Source: an uncultured Ferrimonas sp. (GTDB lineage: Bacteria > Pseudomonadota > Gammaproteobacteria > Enterobacterales > Shewanellaceae). Taken from it: a stretch of 64,000 nucleotides of DNA. The translations under genes were made by a program, and so were the position numbers. The stretch is taken from assembly GCF_947489035.1 (NCBI RefSeq), contig NZ_CANLCI010000001.1, positions 186,001 to 250,000 of the forward strand. Reading direction: 5' to 3'. The first letter of the stretch is position 1. Each line of letters opens with the position of its first letter. The notes under the pieces were generated by a model, which saw only the letters and a program-made list of their open reading frames with translations, had not been told where the DNA came from and searched no databases. Positions 1 to 8,823 of this stretch are shown piece after piece.

Positions 1-3000
1 ATGTCGATGATGCCATCCCCTTGCGGGCCTGCGGTGAGGATGTCGAAGCCGCTGCCCCCTTGGATCACGGTGTCATTGCTGTCGTACACCAAGGTGTCGT
101 TGCCTTCGCCGCCATACAGTTCATCCACCCCGCTGCCGCCATCCAGGCTGTCGTTGCCTGCTCCGCCGAACAGTTGGTCGTTGCCACTGCCGCCGGTTAA
201 GGTGTCGTTGCCCGCTTCGCCAAGCAGCACGTCGTCGTTATTGCCACCATCAAGGGAATCGGCGCCGTCGCCCCCTTGCAGCAGATCGTCACCGGAGCCG
301 CCGTAGAGTTTGTCATCGCCGCTGCCACCATCAAGATGGTCATTACCGCTTTGGCCGTACAGCTTGTCGTTGCCGTCGCCGCCTTGCAGTTGATCGTTGC
401 CACTGCCGCCTTTCAGGGTGTCGTTCCCTGCTCCGCCCAACAGCAGATCGTCGCCACTGCCGCCATCCAGATAATCATTACCGGCTTCGCCCTGCAGTTG
501 GTCGTTACCATCACCGCCGTAGAGCTTATCGTTGCCTTCGCCCCCTTGCAGCAGATCGTCGCCACCGTCGCCGTAGAGTTTGTCGTTACCATCCCCCCCT
601 TGCAGCAGATCGGTGTCGTCACCACCGCGCAGGGTATCGTCGCCATCGCCACCATAAAGTTCGTCGTAGCCCGCACCGCCTTCAAGGGTGTCGTCACCTG
701 CGCCACCAAACAGTTTGTCGCTGCCCGCGCCACCGCTGAGGCTGTCGTTGCCGTCGCCGCCATCCAAAATGTCATCGCCGCCACCGGTAACGATGGTGTC
801 GTTACCCAGGCCACCATAGATAACATTGTTGCCGCCGCTGGAACGGATGCTGTCGTTGCCGTCGCCGCCGTCGATCTGATCATTGCCTGCGCCGGTGGTG
901 ATGGCGTCATCCCCGGCGCCACCACTGATCACGTTGTGGCCACCGCTCACAGTAATGGTGTCGTCACCTTCCCCGCCGTCGATCTCGTCATTGCCGCTGC
1001 CACTGCTGATGTTGTCGGCGCCAGCGCCACCACTGATCAGGTTATTGCCGCTGCCCGCCACGATGGTGTCATCGCCGTCACCACCGTCGATGGTGTCGTT
1101 GCCGTCGCCACTTTCAATGTTGTTGTTGCCGCTGCCCGCATTGATGGTGTTATTGCCGCCACCCGCCACGATGGTGTCGTCGCCGTCGCCACCATCAATG
1201 ATGTCGTCGCCGCTGCCCGCTTCGATGTTGTCGTTGCCAATGCCTGCGTCGATGGTGTTGTTGCCATCACCAGCAAGAATGGTGTCGTCCCCTTCACCAC
1301 CGGACACCGTATCGTCACCGGCGCCGGCTTCAAGCAGATCGTCACCGCTGCCGCCGATTAAGGTGTCGTTACCGGCACCGGCGATGATGTGATCATCATC
1401 GGCACCGCCATCCAGCACATCGTGGCCATCGCCACCGTCAATGAAATCGCTGCCTGCGCCGCCGCTGATGGTGTCGTTGCCCGCTTCCCCCAGTAAGGTA
1501 TCGGCGCCACTGCCGCCATCAAGGCTGTCGTTACCAGCGCCACCAACCAGTAAGTCGTCGCCATCACCGCCACGAAGGGTATCGGCGCCATCGCCGCCAT
1601 ACAGGGCATCGTCGCCAACGCCGCCGTCGATGGTGTCAGCCCCCACGCCACCGTAGATGGTGTCGTTGCCTTCGCCGCCAAGCAGCGTGTTGCTGCCGAC
1701 TTCACCGTAGATGGTGTCGTCGCCAGCCCCAGCATCAACGGTATCGTTGCCTTCACCGGCGTAGACGGTATCGTCCCCGGCTCCGGTCTCGATGCTGTCG
1801 GCACCGGCACCGCCAAAGACGGTGTCGTTTTGTGCTCCGGTTAAGATGGTGTCATCGCCATCTTCGGCGTAGATCTCTGCCACGCCTTCGGTGTCGGTGA
1901 TGGTGTCGTCACCGGCGCCACCGATCAACACATCGTTACCAGCACCACCGATGATGGTGTCGGCGCCGATGCCGCCTTGCACAAAGTCATCGCCATCACC
2001 GGCATCAATGGTGTTGCGGCCATCCTCTGCAAAAATCAGATCGTTGCCTGCCCCTGCGGTAACCACATCGTCACCGGTACCTGTGTGGATCTCATCGGCA
2101 CCGCTGCCCGCTTCAATCAGATCGTCGCCTGCGCCACCGGAAAGCACATCACCGGCGTTCGCGCCGATAAGGTGATCGTTGCCATCGCCACCGGACAAGG
2201 TGCTGGACTCTTCGCCACCGTACAACACGTCATCGCCTGCGCCGCCTTCGAGCACATCAATGCCTTCGCCGCCCAGCAGGTGGTCGTTGCCGCTGCCCCC
2301 TTGCAGCAAGTCGTCGCCAGTGCCCCCTTCGATGATGTCGGCACCGCCGCCACCAATGATGTGGTCGTCGCCCGCGTCACCATAAAGGCGATCATCGTTG
2401 GCCCCGCCATCAATGGTGTCGTCGCCGCTGCCCGCGTGAATCACGTCATCGCCTGCGCCACCAAACAGCGCATCGTTGCCCACGCCGCCACTGATGGTGT
2501 CTTGGCCGCTGCCGCCGTAAATTTGGTCATCACCAACGCCACCATCAAGGGTGTTGCTGCCGCCCGAGGCATAGATAGTGTCGGCGCCTTCGCCGCCGGT
2601 TACGGTGTCGTCACCATCGCCCGCGTAAATTTCATCATCGCCCGCGCCCGCTTCAATCAGATCGCTGCCATCCCCGCCGGAGATCAGATCCGCCCCCGCG
2701 CCACCAACGATGCGGTCATCGCCGTCGCCGCCGTGCAGTTCGCCGCCTTCTTCACCGCCGTAGAGATAATCGTCGCCATCCCCGCCATCTAGGCGATCGA
2801 TCCCTTCGCCCCCAAGCAGCATGTCGTCGCCACTGCCGCCCATCAGTACGTCGTCGCCCACACCGCCTTCGATGTGATCATCGCCGCCACCGCCAAACAG
2901 CACATCATCGCCTTCGCCACCAAAGACTTGGTCGTTGCCGGCGCCGGCATCAACGCTGTCGTCGCCGCTGCCAGCGTGGATCACGTCGTCCCCAGCATCG

Positions 3001-4930
3001 GCAAAGATGCTGTCGTTGCCGTCGCCCGCATTGATCAGATCCGATTCAGAGCCGCCGTAGATGGTGTCGTCACCGGCACCAGAATCAATGGTGTTGCTGC
3101 CGCTGGTTGCCGAAATCAGATCGTTGCCCGAGCCCGTGGTAACGGTGTCGTCACCATCGCCTGCGTAAATCTCGTTGTCGCCTTCGCCACCTTCAATGGT
3201 GTCGTTGCCCGCACCGCCGCTGATCAGATCCGAGGCCGCGCCACCAATAATGGTGTCGTCGCCATCCCCGCCATGCAGTTCGCTGCGTTCATCGCCACCG
3301 ATTAAGGTGTCGTTGCCTGCGCCGCCCACCAGCACGTCTTCCCCTTCGCCGCCATCGAGGTAATCGTCGCCACCACCGCCGATGATAACGTCATTGCCTA
3401 AGCCGCCGCTGATGGTGTCGTCGCCATCGCCGCCGTCGGCAAAATCATCCCCTTCGCCAAGGGTAATGCTGTCGTCGCCCCCTTCGCCAAACACCACGTC
3501 GTTGCCTGCCCCAGCCACAATGGTGTCGTCGCCTTCGCCAGCAAATACGGTGTCGTTGCCTGCGCCGGCGTCGATGCTGTCATCGCCGTCGTTGGTTTCG
3601 ATGTAATCGTGGCCTGCGCCACCAGTCACGGTGTCTGCGCCTTCGCCACCAAAGATGGCGTCGTTGCCTTCGCCGCCGTCGATAAGGTCGTCGCCTTCAT
3701 TACCAAAGATCACGTCATCGCCTGCGCCAGCATCAACAACATCGGCGCCTTCACCGGCAAAGATCTCATCGTTACCAGCGCCAGAGTCGATGGTGTCGTC
3801 ACCGCCTTCGCCAAAGATAATGTCGCGGCCTGAGCCGGTGATCACGCTGTCGTTGCCTTCTCCGGCGTACACCAGGTTGTCGCCATCGCCAACGTTAATG
3901 TCGTCGTTACCGCTGCCCGCAAACACCTGATCATTACCGGCTCCGGCGGTAATGATGTCGTCCCCTTCGTTGGCGTGCAGCTGGTTGTCGCCTTCGCCGC
4001 CTTCTAAGATGTCGTCACCGGTGCCAGCGTAAATTTCATCGTTACCGGCACCACCGCTCAGCACATCATCGCCTTCGTCGCCGGTGATGATGTCGTCGCC
4101 GTCGCCGCCGCTGATGGTGTCGTGGCCAGCGCCACCATAAAGACCGTCGTTGCCCGCGCCGCCGAGTAAGGTGTCGTTACCGGCTTCACCCACCAAGACA
4201 TCATGGCCGTCGCCACCGCTTAGGGTGTCGTTGCCTTCGCCCCCGAGCAGGGTGTCGTCGCCTTCGTCGCCACTGAGGGTGTCATCCCCTAAACCGCCAA
4301 CCAGAAAATCGTTGCCTTCGCCACCGCTTAGGGTGTCGTCGCCCACTTCACCGTACAGTTCATCGTTGCCTTCGCCGCCGTCGAGCAGATCATTACCATC
4401 ACCGCCCAGCAAGATATCGGCGCCAACACCACCAACCAGCAGATCGTCGCCATCACCGGCGATCAAAACATCATCGCCGTCGCCGCCATACAGTTCGTCG
4501 TTGCCTTCGTCGCCCAACAGGGTGTCGTCGCCTTGCCCCCCTTGCAGCACATCTTCGCCTTTGCCGCCCACCAGTAAGTCATCGCCTTGGCCGCCACGCA
4601 GGGTATCGTTGCCGTCGTCGCCCAGCAGGGTGTCGTTACCTTTACCCCCTTGCAGGAAATCGTCGCCCAGCTCGCCCATCATGACGTCGTCGCCGTCACC
4701 GCCCCACATCTGATCGTCGCCATCGCCGCCGAGCATTTCGTCGTTGCCTTGGCCGCCGGATAAGCTGTCGTTGCCTTGGCCACCAAACAGTTTGTCGTCG
4801 CCTAAACCGCCTTTAAGGGTGTCGTCGTTGCCGCCCCCATCCAGCACGTCATCGCCGCTGCCGCCGTGGATGTAATCGTCGCCCTGCATGCCAAATACGG
4901 TGTCATCCCCAGCGCCAGCGGTGATGGTGT
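1..4930 (-). repeat. RTX-coding 27-bp periodic repeat tract
   Basis: The tract has a clear 27-bp period: each unit codes one nonapeptide of the GGxGxDxLx type. From the length there are roughly 170-180 units; I did not count them one by one. Two flavours are visible. The part nearer the N-terminus (about 4000-4900) and the part nearest the left edge mostly use GGxGNDxLxG or GGDGDDxLxG. The middle (about 1000-4000) often uses AG in place of GG, with GNN or GDD turns and IxAG ends. Units are diverged at the DNA level, so this is a coding repeat, not a simple satellite. Confidence 0.9.
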
Positions 4931-5519
4931 CATCCCATTCGCCGCTGCCGTCAATGGCTAAGGTGTCGATATCAACCCCGGGGCCCGACAACACATTCAG
5001 CTCGATTGATACCAACCCATTTTCGGGCATTAACTCTGGATCGATCTCGATGGTGATGATGCCGGTGTCTTCACCCACCACCAGCGCGGGGCCGGTGTAG
5101 ATCACATTGCCTTGGGCGTCTTTAACGGTGACTTGAATTTCGGATTCGTCGCTGCTGTCGATGTCCAGTTTCATCTTGAACTGGTTACCGCCATCGGGGA
5201 TCGCCACCATCACGCTGAAGGTGTCGCCCACTTCGTAACGCCCGGGGGCATTTTCACCCGAGAACTCGGTGACGTTTTCGTTGGCAGACCAGCTGTCGGT
5301 GGGATCCACCTCTTCCTCAGGCTCGGCCTCGGGATCCTGACCTGCATCCCCTAAAATCACGTCGTCGCCGCCGCCGCCACCGATGCTGTCGCTGCCATCG
5401 TTCCCCACCAGATAGTCATCGCCACCTTCACCGGTAACAATGTCATCCCCAGCAAAAGCATCAATGTGCTCGCCTTCGCCTGATCCTACGATTACGTCAT
5501 CTTCATTTGTGCCTGACAT
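1..5519 (-). CDS. Giant RTX repeat protein, type I secretion substrate (3' end outside window)
   Basis: The minus frame from the ATG at 5519 stays open to the window edge, giving about 1839 codons with no stop. The start has an ideal Shine-Dalgarno (GAGGAG, 8 nt away) and lies 19 bp after the HlyD-type adaptor gene. RTX-like GxGxDD nonapeptides begin at residue 3 and run to about 60. A non-repeat, probably beta-sandwich segment follows at about 75-190. From about 195 almost everything is GGxGxDxLxG-type repeats, which in RTX proteins bind Ca2+ as a parallel beta-roll after secretion. Near the edge the sequence becomes [18 protein letters not shown]-like, the kind of module found just before a C-terminal type I secretion signal, so the true end is probably close. 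No protease, lipase, Ig-like or VCBS domain was seen. Function (surface layer, adhesin or matrix protein) is inference. Confidence 0.9.
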   Translation of the reverse strand, partial: MSGTNEDDVIVGSGEGEHIDAFAGDDIVTGEGGDDYLVGNDGSDSIGGGGGDDVILGDAGQDPEAEPEEEVDPTDSWSANENVTEFSGENAPGRYEVGDTFSVMVAIPDGGNQFKMKLDIDSSDESEIQVTVKDAQGNVIYTGPALVVGEDTGIITIEIDPELMPENGLVSIELNVLSGPGVDIDTLAIDGSGEWDDTITAGAGDDTVFGMQGDDYIHGGSGDDVLDGGGNDDTLKGGLGDDKLFGGQGNDSLSGGQGNDEMLGGDGDDQMWGGDGDDVMMGELGDDFLQGGKGNDTLLGDDGNDTLRGGQGDDLLVGGKGEDVLQGGQGDDTLLGDEGNDELYGGDGDDVLIAGDGDDLLVGGVGADILLGGDGNDLLDGGEGNDELYGEVGDDTLSGGEGNDFLVGGLGDDTLSGDEGDDTLLGGEGNDTLSGGDGHDVLVGEAGNDTLLGGAGNDGLYGGAGHDTISGGDGDDIITGDEGDDVLSGGAGNDEIYAGTGDDILEGGEGDNQLHANEGDDIITAGAGNDQVFAGSGNDDINVGDGDNLVYAGEGNDSVITGSGRDIIFGEGGDDTIDSGAGNDEIFAGEGADVVDAGAGDDVIFGNEGDDLIDGGEGNDAIFGGEGADTVTGGAGHDYIETNDGDDSIDAGAGNDTVFAGEGDDTIVAGAGNDVVFGEGGDDSITLGEGDDFADGGDGDDTISGGLGNDVIIGGGGDDYLDGGEGEDVLVGGAGNDTLIGGDERSELHGGDGDDTIIGGAASDLISGGAGNDTIEGGEGDNEIYAGDGDDTVTTGSGNDLISATSGSNTIDSGAGDDTIYGGSESDLINAGDGNDSIFADAGDDVIHAGSGDDSVDAGAGNDQVFGGEGDDVLFGGGGDDHIEGGVGDDVLMGGSGDDMLLGGEGIDRLDGGDGDDYLYGGEEGGELHGGDGDDRIVGGAGADLISGGDGSDLIEAGAGDDEIYAGDGDDTVTGGEGADTIYASGGSNTLDGGVGDDQIYGGSGQDTISGGVGNDALFGGAGDDVIHAGSGDDTIDGGANDDRLYGDAGDDHIIGGGGADIIEGGTGDDLLQGGSGNDHLLGGEGIDVLEGGAGDDVLYGGEESSTLSGGDGNDHLIGANAGDVLSGGAGDDLIEAGSGADEIHTGTGDDVVTAGAGNDLIFAEDGRNTIDAGDGDDFVQGGIGADTIIGGAGNDVLIGGAGDDTITDTEGVAEIYAEDGDDTILTGAQNDTVFGGAGADSIETGAGDDTVYAGEGNDTVDAGAGDDTIYGEVGSNTLLGGEGNDTIYGGVGADTIDGGVGDDALYGGDGADTLRGGDGDDLLVGGAGNDSLDGGSGADTLLGEAGNDTISGGAGSDFIDGGDGHDVLDGGADDDHIIAGAGNDTLIGGSGDDLLEAGAGDDTVSGGEGDDTILAGDGNNTIDAGIGNDNIEAGSGDDIIDGGDGDDTIVAGGGNNTINAGSGNNNIESGDGNDTIDGGDGDDTIVAGSGNNLISGGAGADNISSGSGNDEIDGGEGDDTITVSGGHNVISGGAGDDAITTGAGNDQIDGGDGNDSIRSSGGNNVIYGGLGNDTIVTGGGDDILDGGDGNDSLSGGAGSDKLFGGAGDDTLEGGAGYDELYGGDGDDTLRGGDDTDLLQGGDGNDKLYGDGGDDLLQGGEGNDKLYGGDGNDQLQGEAGNDYLDGGSGDDLLLGGAGNDTLKGGSGNDQLQGGDGNDKLYGQSGNDHLDGGSGDDKLYGGSGDDLLQGGDGADSLDGGNNDDVLLGEAGNDTLTGGSGNDQLFGGAGNDSLDGGSGVDELYGGEGNDTLVYDSNDTVIQGGSGFDILTAGPQGDGIID

Positions 5520-5538
5520 GATTGATACTCCTCAGGGA

Positions 5539-6813
5539 TTAACTTTCTCGAAGGGCCCGGTTGGTATGGGTTAACACCGGATCCAGCAAATAACGCAGCA
5601 ACGTTGACCGTCGCAATTGAATAAACACGTCCACCGGCATGCCCGGGGCTAGGCGCCGATCCGCCAGCTGTTGCAGCTGGTTTGGCACAATTTGAACTCG
5701 AAAGCGGTAGCCTTGTTCTTCGCCAAACGAGGTGGGATCCGCGTCTACGTGCACCACTTGACCATCCACTGGGGCTAGCGCCCCGCCATCTAACGCCCGT
5801 AGGTGCACTTTGGTGGTTAGCCCTGCCCAAACGTTGTCGATGTCGGTTAAGGGCAACACCCCTTCCACCACCAGCTCAGGATCCTGAGGCACCAGCCGCA
5901 TCAATACTTCGCCGGGCCAGATCTGATCGGTGGCCACCGCTTGGGCTCGCAGCCCCGCCACCGTGCCGTCGTTCAAGGCGTAGATCATGCCGGTGTCGTG
6001 TCGCAGCTGCATGTTTTGCAACGACAGCTTGGCTTCGATTAACGACAGGTCGACCTCACCAAGGCGCACCATGACGTTGGCAACAAACTCGCTTTGTACC
6101 CGCTCTAGCTGCCGCGTTAAGCCGGTAATGTCGGCCTTCACTGCGGTGCGCTTAGCGCGGCTGGCACCGATGGCTCCCCCCAGTTCGGCGTTGGCTCGTT
6201 CAATCGCCAACAGCTGCATGCGCGCCAAATAAGCCTGTTTTTGCAATTGACTGGCGATGGATAGCTCCTCGTCAGAGAGCTTCTTGCGTGCCACCAAACT
6301 GCCGTGGCGAATGTCTAATGCCTGCAATTCGCTGCGGCGGCTGCTGAGCTTTAACTCCAGCTCCTGCATGGTGAGTTGCTGATGTAGCAACTGCTGTGCC
6401 ATCAGCTGTTTGTGCTGATTTTTGATGGTCTCAGGAATATCCAATTTATTGATTTGGCTTCCTTTACCTTCATTCAAGGTTTGCTCTAAACGCGCTTTCT
6501 CAGCCGCAAATTGCCACACCCGCTCTTGCCACTTTTCCAATTCTGCGGCACTGCGACCATCGCTGATCTCCATCAACAGCTGCCCTTTTTGCACGCTTTG
6601 CCCGTCGCTGACGTGGATCGCTTTGATCCAACCGCCATCGCGATGGGCGATCACTTGGGCGTTTTTCCCCACCACCAAGGTGGCGCCAACCACGGTGCCC
6701 GCTTGCAAGGGCATCAGGGCCGCCCACAGCAGAAACCCTAAAAAGCCCACCGCAACCACAACCCCGGCTCGCTTGGCCCAGCGCTGCGGCGACAGTTCAA
6801 ATGCGTCTCTCAT
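5539..6813 (-). CDS. HlyD/PrtE-family type I secretion membrane fusion protein
   Basis: 424 residues, the usual size for the periplasmic adaptor of a type I secretion system, which links the inner-membrane ABC exporter to a TolC-like outer-membrane channel. There is a short cytoplasmic N-terminus, one membrane segment at about residues 17-36, a first lipoyl-like half (VIAHRDGGWI...VSDGQSVQKGQ), a long coiled-coil region at about 85-250, then the second lipoyl half and beta-barrel domain (GTVAGLRAQAV; PGEVLMRLVP; LAPGMPVDVFI). The ATG overlaps the exporter stop codon (ATGA), so the two are translationally coupled. The substrate gene follows 19 bp downstream. No TolC homologue is in the window. 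Confidence 0.93.
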   Translation of the reverse strand: MRDAFELSPQRWAKRAGVVVAVGFLGFLLWAALMPLQAGTVVGATLVVGKNAQVIAHRDGGWIKAIHVSDGQSVQKGQLLMEISDGRSAAELEKWQERVWQFAAEKARLEQTLNEGKGSQINKLDIPETIKNQHKQLMAQQLLHQQLTMQELELKLSSRRSELQALDIRHGSLVARKKLSDEELSIASQLQKQAYLARMQLLAIERANAELGGAIGASRAKRTAVKADITGLTRQLERVQSEFVANVMVRLGEVDLSLIEAKLSLQNMQLRHDTGMIYALNDGTVAGLRAQAVATDQIWPGEVLMRLVPQDPELVVEGVLPLTDIDNVWAGLTTKVHLRALDGGALAPVDGQVVHVDADPTSFGEEQGYRFRVQIVPNQLQQLADRRLAPGMPVDVFIQLRRSTLLRYLLDPVLTHTNRALRES

Positions 6814-8600
6814 AGAACCTCCTTGGCGCTCACCGCCTGAGTGACTTTGGTGGCGGGGCTTGGAACGGCCTCATCCACGCCGACCGTTTTGGTGTTGGCT
6901 TCGCGGGTTTTGGTTGTATTAAGCCGTGGGCTGTTGGTTTTCACCGCCGGGGCCTTTAAGACTTGCTCGCGCGGCCCCGCTTGCGCGATGCCACCGTGTT
7001 TCAAGGCGATAACCCAATCCACCTTGGCAAGCAGCTGCGGTGCATGCGTTACCATCACCACGGTGATCCCCACCTTGCGGCAGTGGGCTAAGACTTTGGC
7101 TAAAGCCCGTTCGCCATCGGGATCGAGGTTGGCGGCAGGTTCATCTAACACCAGCAGTTGCGGCGAGCCATACAACGCCCGCGCTAACGCAATCCGTTGC
7201 CGCTGCCCCGCAGAAAGCTGCATGCCAGCATCGCCAATTTTGGTTTCGTAGCCTTGGGGCAGTTGGGTTACTAACTCATGCACTCCGGTCAGCTGTGCTG
7301 CTTGCAGCACCAGTTCGCCATTGGCTTCACCAAAGCGGCCGATGTTTTGCGCCACGGTGCCGTTGATCAGCTCCACCTCTTGTGGCAAGAAGCCGATGTA
7401 TTGCCCAAGGGTTTCGGGTTCCCACTGATTCAACGACGCGCCATCAATGCGGATCTCGCCGGCACTGGGTCGGTCCATGCCCAGCAACAGATGCAGCAAG
7501 GTTGACTTGCCTTCACCGGTTCCGCCTAAGATCGCCAGCGATTTCCCCGGCGCTAAACGGAAGCCAATTTGCTTCAACAGCGGCATTTTCTGACCGCTCG
7601 GAATGTAGGAGACGTTGTTCACCAGCAGTTCGCCCACCGGACGCGGCAGCGGTAATTTGCCTTCATCGGCATCCAATATCGCGCCGTATTCCGCTAAGCG
7701 GCGGTAGCTTTGGTAGACCCGCTGCCAATGGCGCCACTGGGTTAACGCCGGTTCAATCGGGGCAAAAAAGCGACCACTGAGCATCGATGCCGCAATCACC
7801 GCACCGGGGCCGATCTGCTGTTGCATCACCAGATAGACCCCAAGGGCAAGTAAGCAGATCTGGATCGATTGGCGCAGCCCACGCGATACCCCAGCAAGTA
7901 CGCTCATGCGGCTGCTTAGGCGCCAGTTGTGCGCCACTTGTTCGCTGTTGCGATCGCGCCACTGCAGGCTCAGGCTCGGGCCCATCCCCATCGATTTAAT
8001 GATGTGGCTGCGTTTGAGGTAATCCGTTAATCGCTGTTGGCTTTCGTTGCTGCTGCTGTTTACTTCAGCAAACAGGCCACGGGAGATGCGGTAGGTAAAA
8101 CTGGTTACCGCCAACAGCACCAATGCCCCAATGGCCGCCACCGCAGCAAACAGCGGATGCAGGAAGTAGAGTACGAGTAAAAACAGCGGCACCCACGGCA
8201 GCTCAAAGGCGGCAACACTGCCCGGGCTTAAAAAAAAGGTCCGCAGCTCGGCCAGATCGGTTAAGCCATTACGGCTGACTTTGCCTTGGCGGGCGCTGTC
8301 GTCCAACGCACTGAGCAACAGCGGCGGGGTTAGATCCAGATCGAGCTTATGGCCGGTTTGCTGCAACAGTTGACCGCGCGCAAAATCAAGCACGCTTTGC
8401 ACCGCCAACAAAAACAACGCAATCGACATCAAGGCCACCAACGAGGCGACACTGTGACTGACCATAACGCGGTTAAATAACTGCAAGGTATAGATAGGCA
8501 TGGTCAGTAACATTAAGCTGGTAAAAAAGCTTAACCCGACCGCGACGATAAGGTACCGCCGACCCTGCATCAAAGCACTTCCAAAGGCGCCTTGGGACAT
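6810..8600 (-). CDS. Type I secretion ABC transporter, fused permease/ATPase (PrtD-like)
   Basis: Inner-membrane exporter that would drive secretion of the RTX protein with ATP. I chose the ATG at 8600 (596 residues): AGGAG lies 8 nt upstream, whereas the in-frame GTG at 8609 is too close to it. The first ~290 residues are a six-helix ABC transmembrane domain. The ATPase domain has Walker A GGTGEGKST (about 359-367), the signature LSAGQRQRIALARA (about 462), Walker B LLVLDEP (about 482) and the switch His in MVTHAP. There is no N-terminal C39 peptidase domain, so the substrate is expected to carry an uncleaved C-terminal signal, as RTX proteins do. The last ~45 residues are a polar Thr/Lys/Ala-rich tail beyond the usual ATPase end. 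Confidence 0.93.
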   Translation of the reverse strand: MSQGAFGSALMQGRRYLIVAVGLSFFTSLMLLTMPIYTLQLFNRVMVSHSVASLVALMSIALFLLAVQSVLDFARGQLLQQTGHKLDLDLTPPLLLSALDDSARQGKVSRNGLTDLAELRTFFLSPGSVAAFELPWVPLFLLVLYFLHPLFAAVAAIGALVLLAVTSFTYRISRGLFAEVNSSSNESQQRLTDYLKRSHIIKSMGMGPSLSLQWRDRNSEQVAHNWRLSSRMSVLAGVSRGLRQSIQICLLALGVYLVMQQQIGPGAVIAASMLSGRFFAPIEPALTQWRHWQRVYQSYRRLAEYGAILDADEGKLPLPRPVGELLVNNVSYIPSGQKMPLLKQIGFRLAPGKSLAILGGTGEGKSTLLHLLLGMDRPSAGEIRIDGASLNQWEPETLGQYIGFLPQEVELINGTVAQNIGRFGEANGELVLQAAQLTGVHELVTQLPQGYETKIGDAGMQLSAGQRQRIALARALYGSPQLLVLDEPAANLDPDGERALAKVLAHCRKVGITVVMVTHAPQLLAKVDWVIALKHGGIAQAGPREQVLKAPAVKTNSPRLNTTKTREANTKTVGVDEAVPSPATKVTQAVSAKEVL

Positions 8601-8602
8601 TC

Positions 8603-8619
8603 GTGACACTCCTTGTCAC
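8603..8619 (-). promoter_or_regulatory. Hairpin presenting the Shine-Dalgarno of the type I exporter gene
   Basis: On the minus strand the sequence is GTGACA-AGGAG-TGTCAC, a perfect 6-bp inverted repeat whose 5-nt loop is exactly the Shine-Dalgarno. It ends 2 nt before the ATG at 8600. It could hold the ribosome site in an open loop, hide it when bound by a protein or RNA, or be a DNA operator. The inverted repeat is seen directly; the role is inference. Confidence 0.5.
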
Positions 8620-8704
8620 CCCACTGGTATTTCAAAGATTAGTCATAAAAAACGTGCTTTTGCGTTGAACGGCAGCGGTTACCACCACGGTCACAGTAAG
8701 GGTG

Positions 8705-8730
8705 AAAAAAAAACAACCTGAAAGCAGGTG
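8705..8730 (-). terminator. Second terminator-like element after the hybrid kinase
   Basis: On the minus strand ACCTG-CTTT-CAGGT is followed by TTG and nine Ts. The stem is only 5 bp, but the T tract is long. It lies between the hybrid kinase terminator and the exporter gene, so it would separate the kinase from the secretion operon. Confidence 0.45.
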
Positions 8731-8772
8731 GTTAGCTGGGTTATTCCCGGTGGGAAAAAGTTGGGGATGGCA

Positions 8773-8800
8773 AATAAAATGCGGCGATAAACGCCGCATT
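8773..8800 (-). terminator. Rho-independent terminator of the hybrid kinase gene
   Basis: A perfect 9-bp stem AATGCGGCG / CGCCGCATT with a 5-nt loop, followed on the minus strand by TTTATTTG. It starts 24 bp after the kinase stop codon. Confidence 0.75.
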
Positions 8801-8823
8801 GGTGGTCAGAAATTGCGTGGCTT

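Noticed and set aside
1-4930. CRISPR-like appearance of regularly spaced repeats
   Set aside because: The period is 27 bp with no constant repeat and unique spacer pattern, and it codes RTX nonapeptides in one frame.
1-5100. Long open plus-strand and other-frame reading frames within 1-5100
   Set aside because: The minus frame from 5519 is a continuous RTX protein with a good start. The regular GGC/GAC-rich repeat creates stop-free antisense frames rich in Ser/Pro or Val/Ala, which are shadows.
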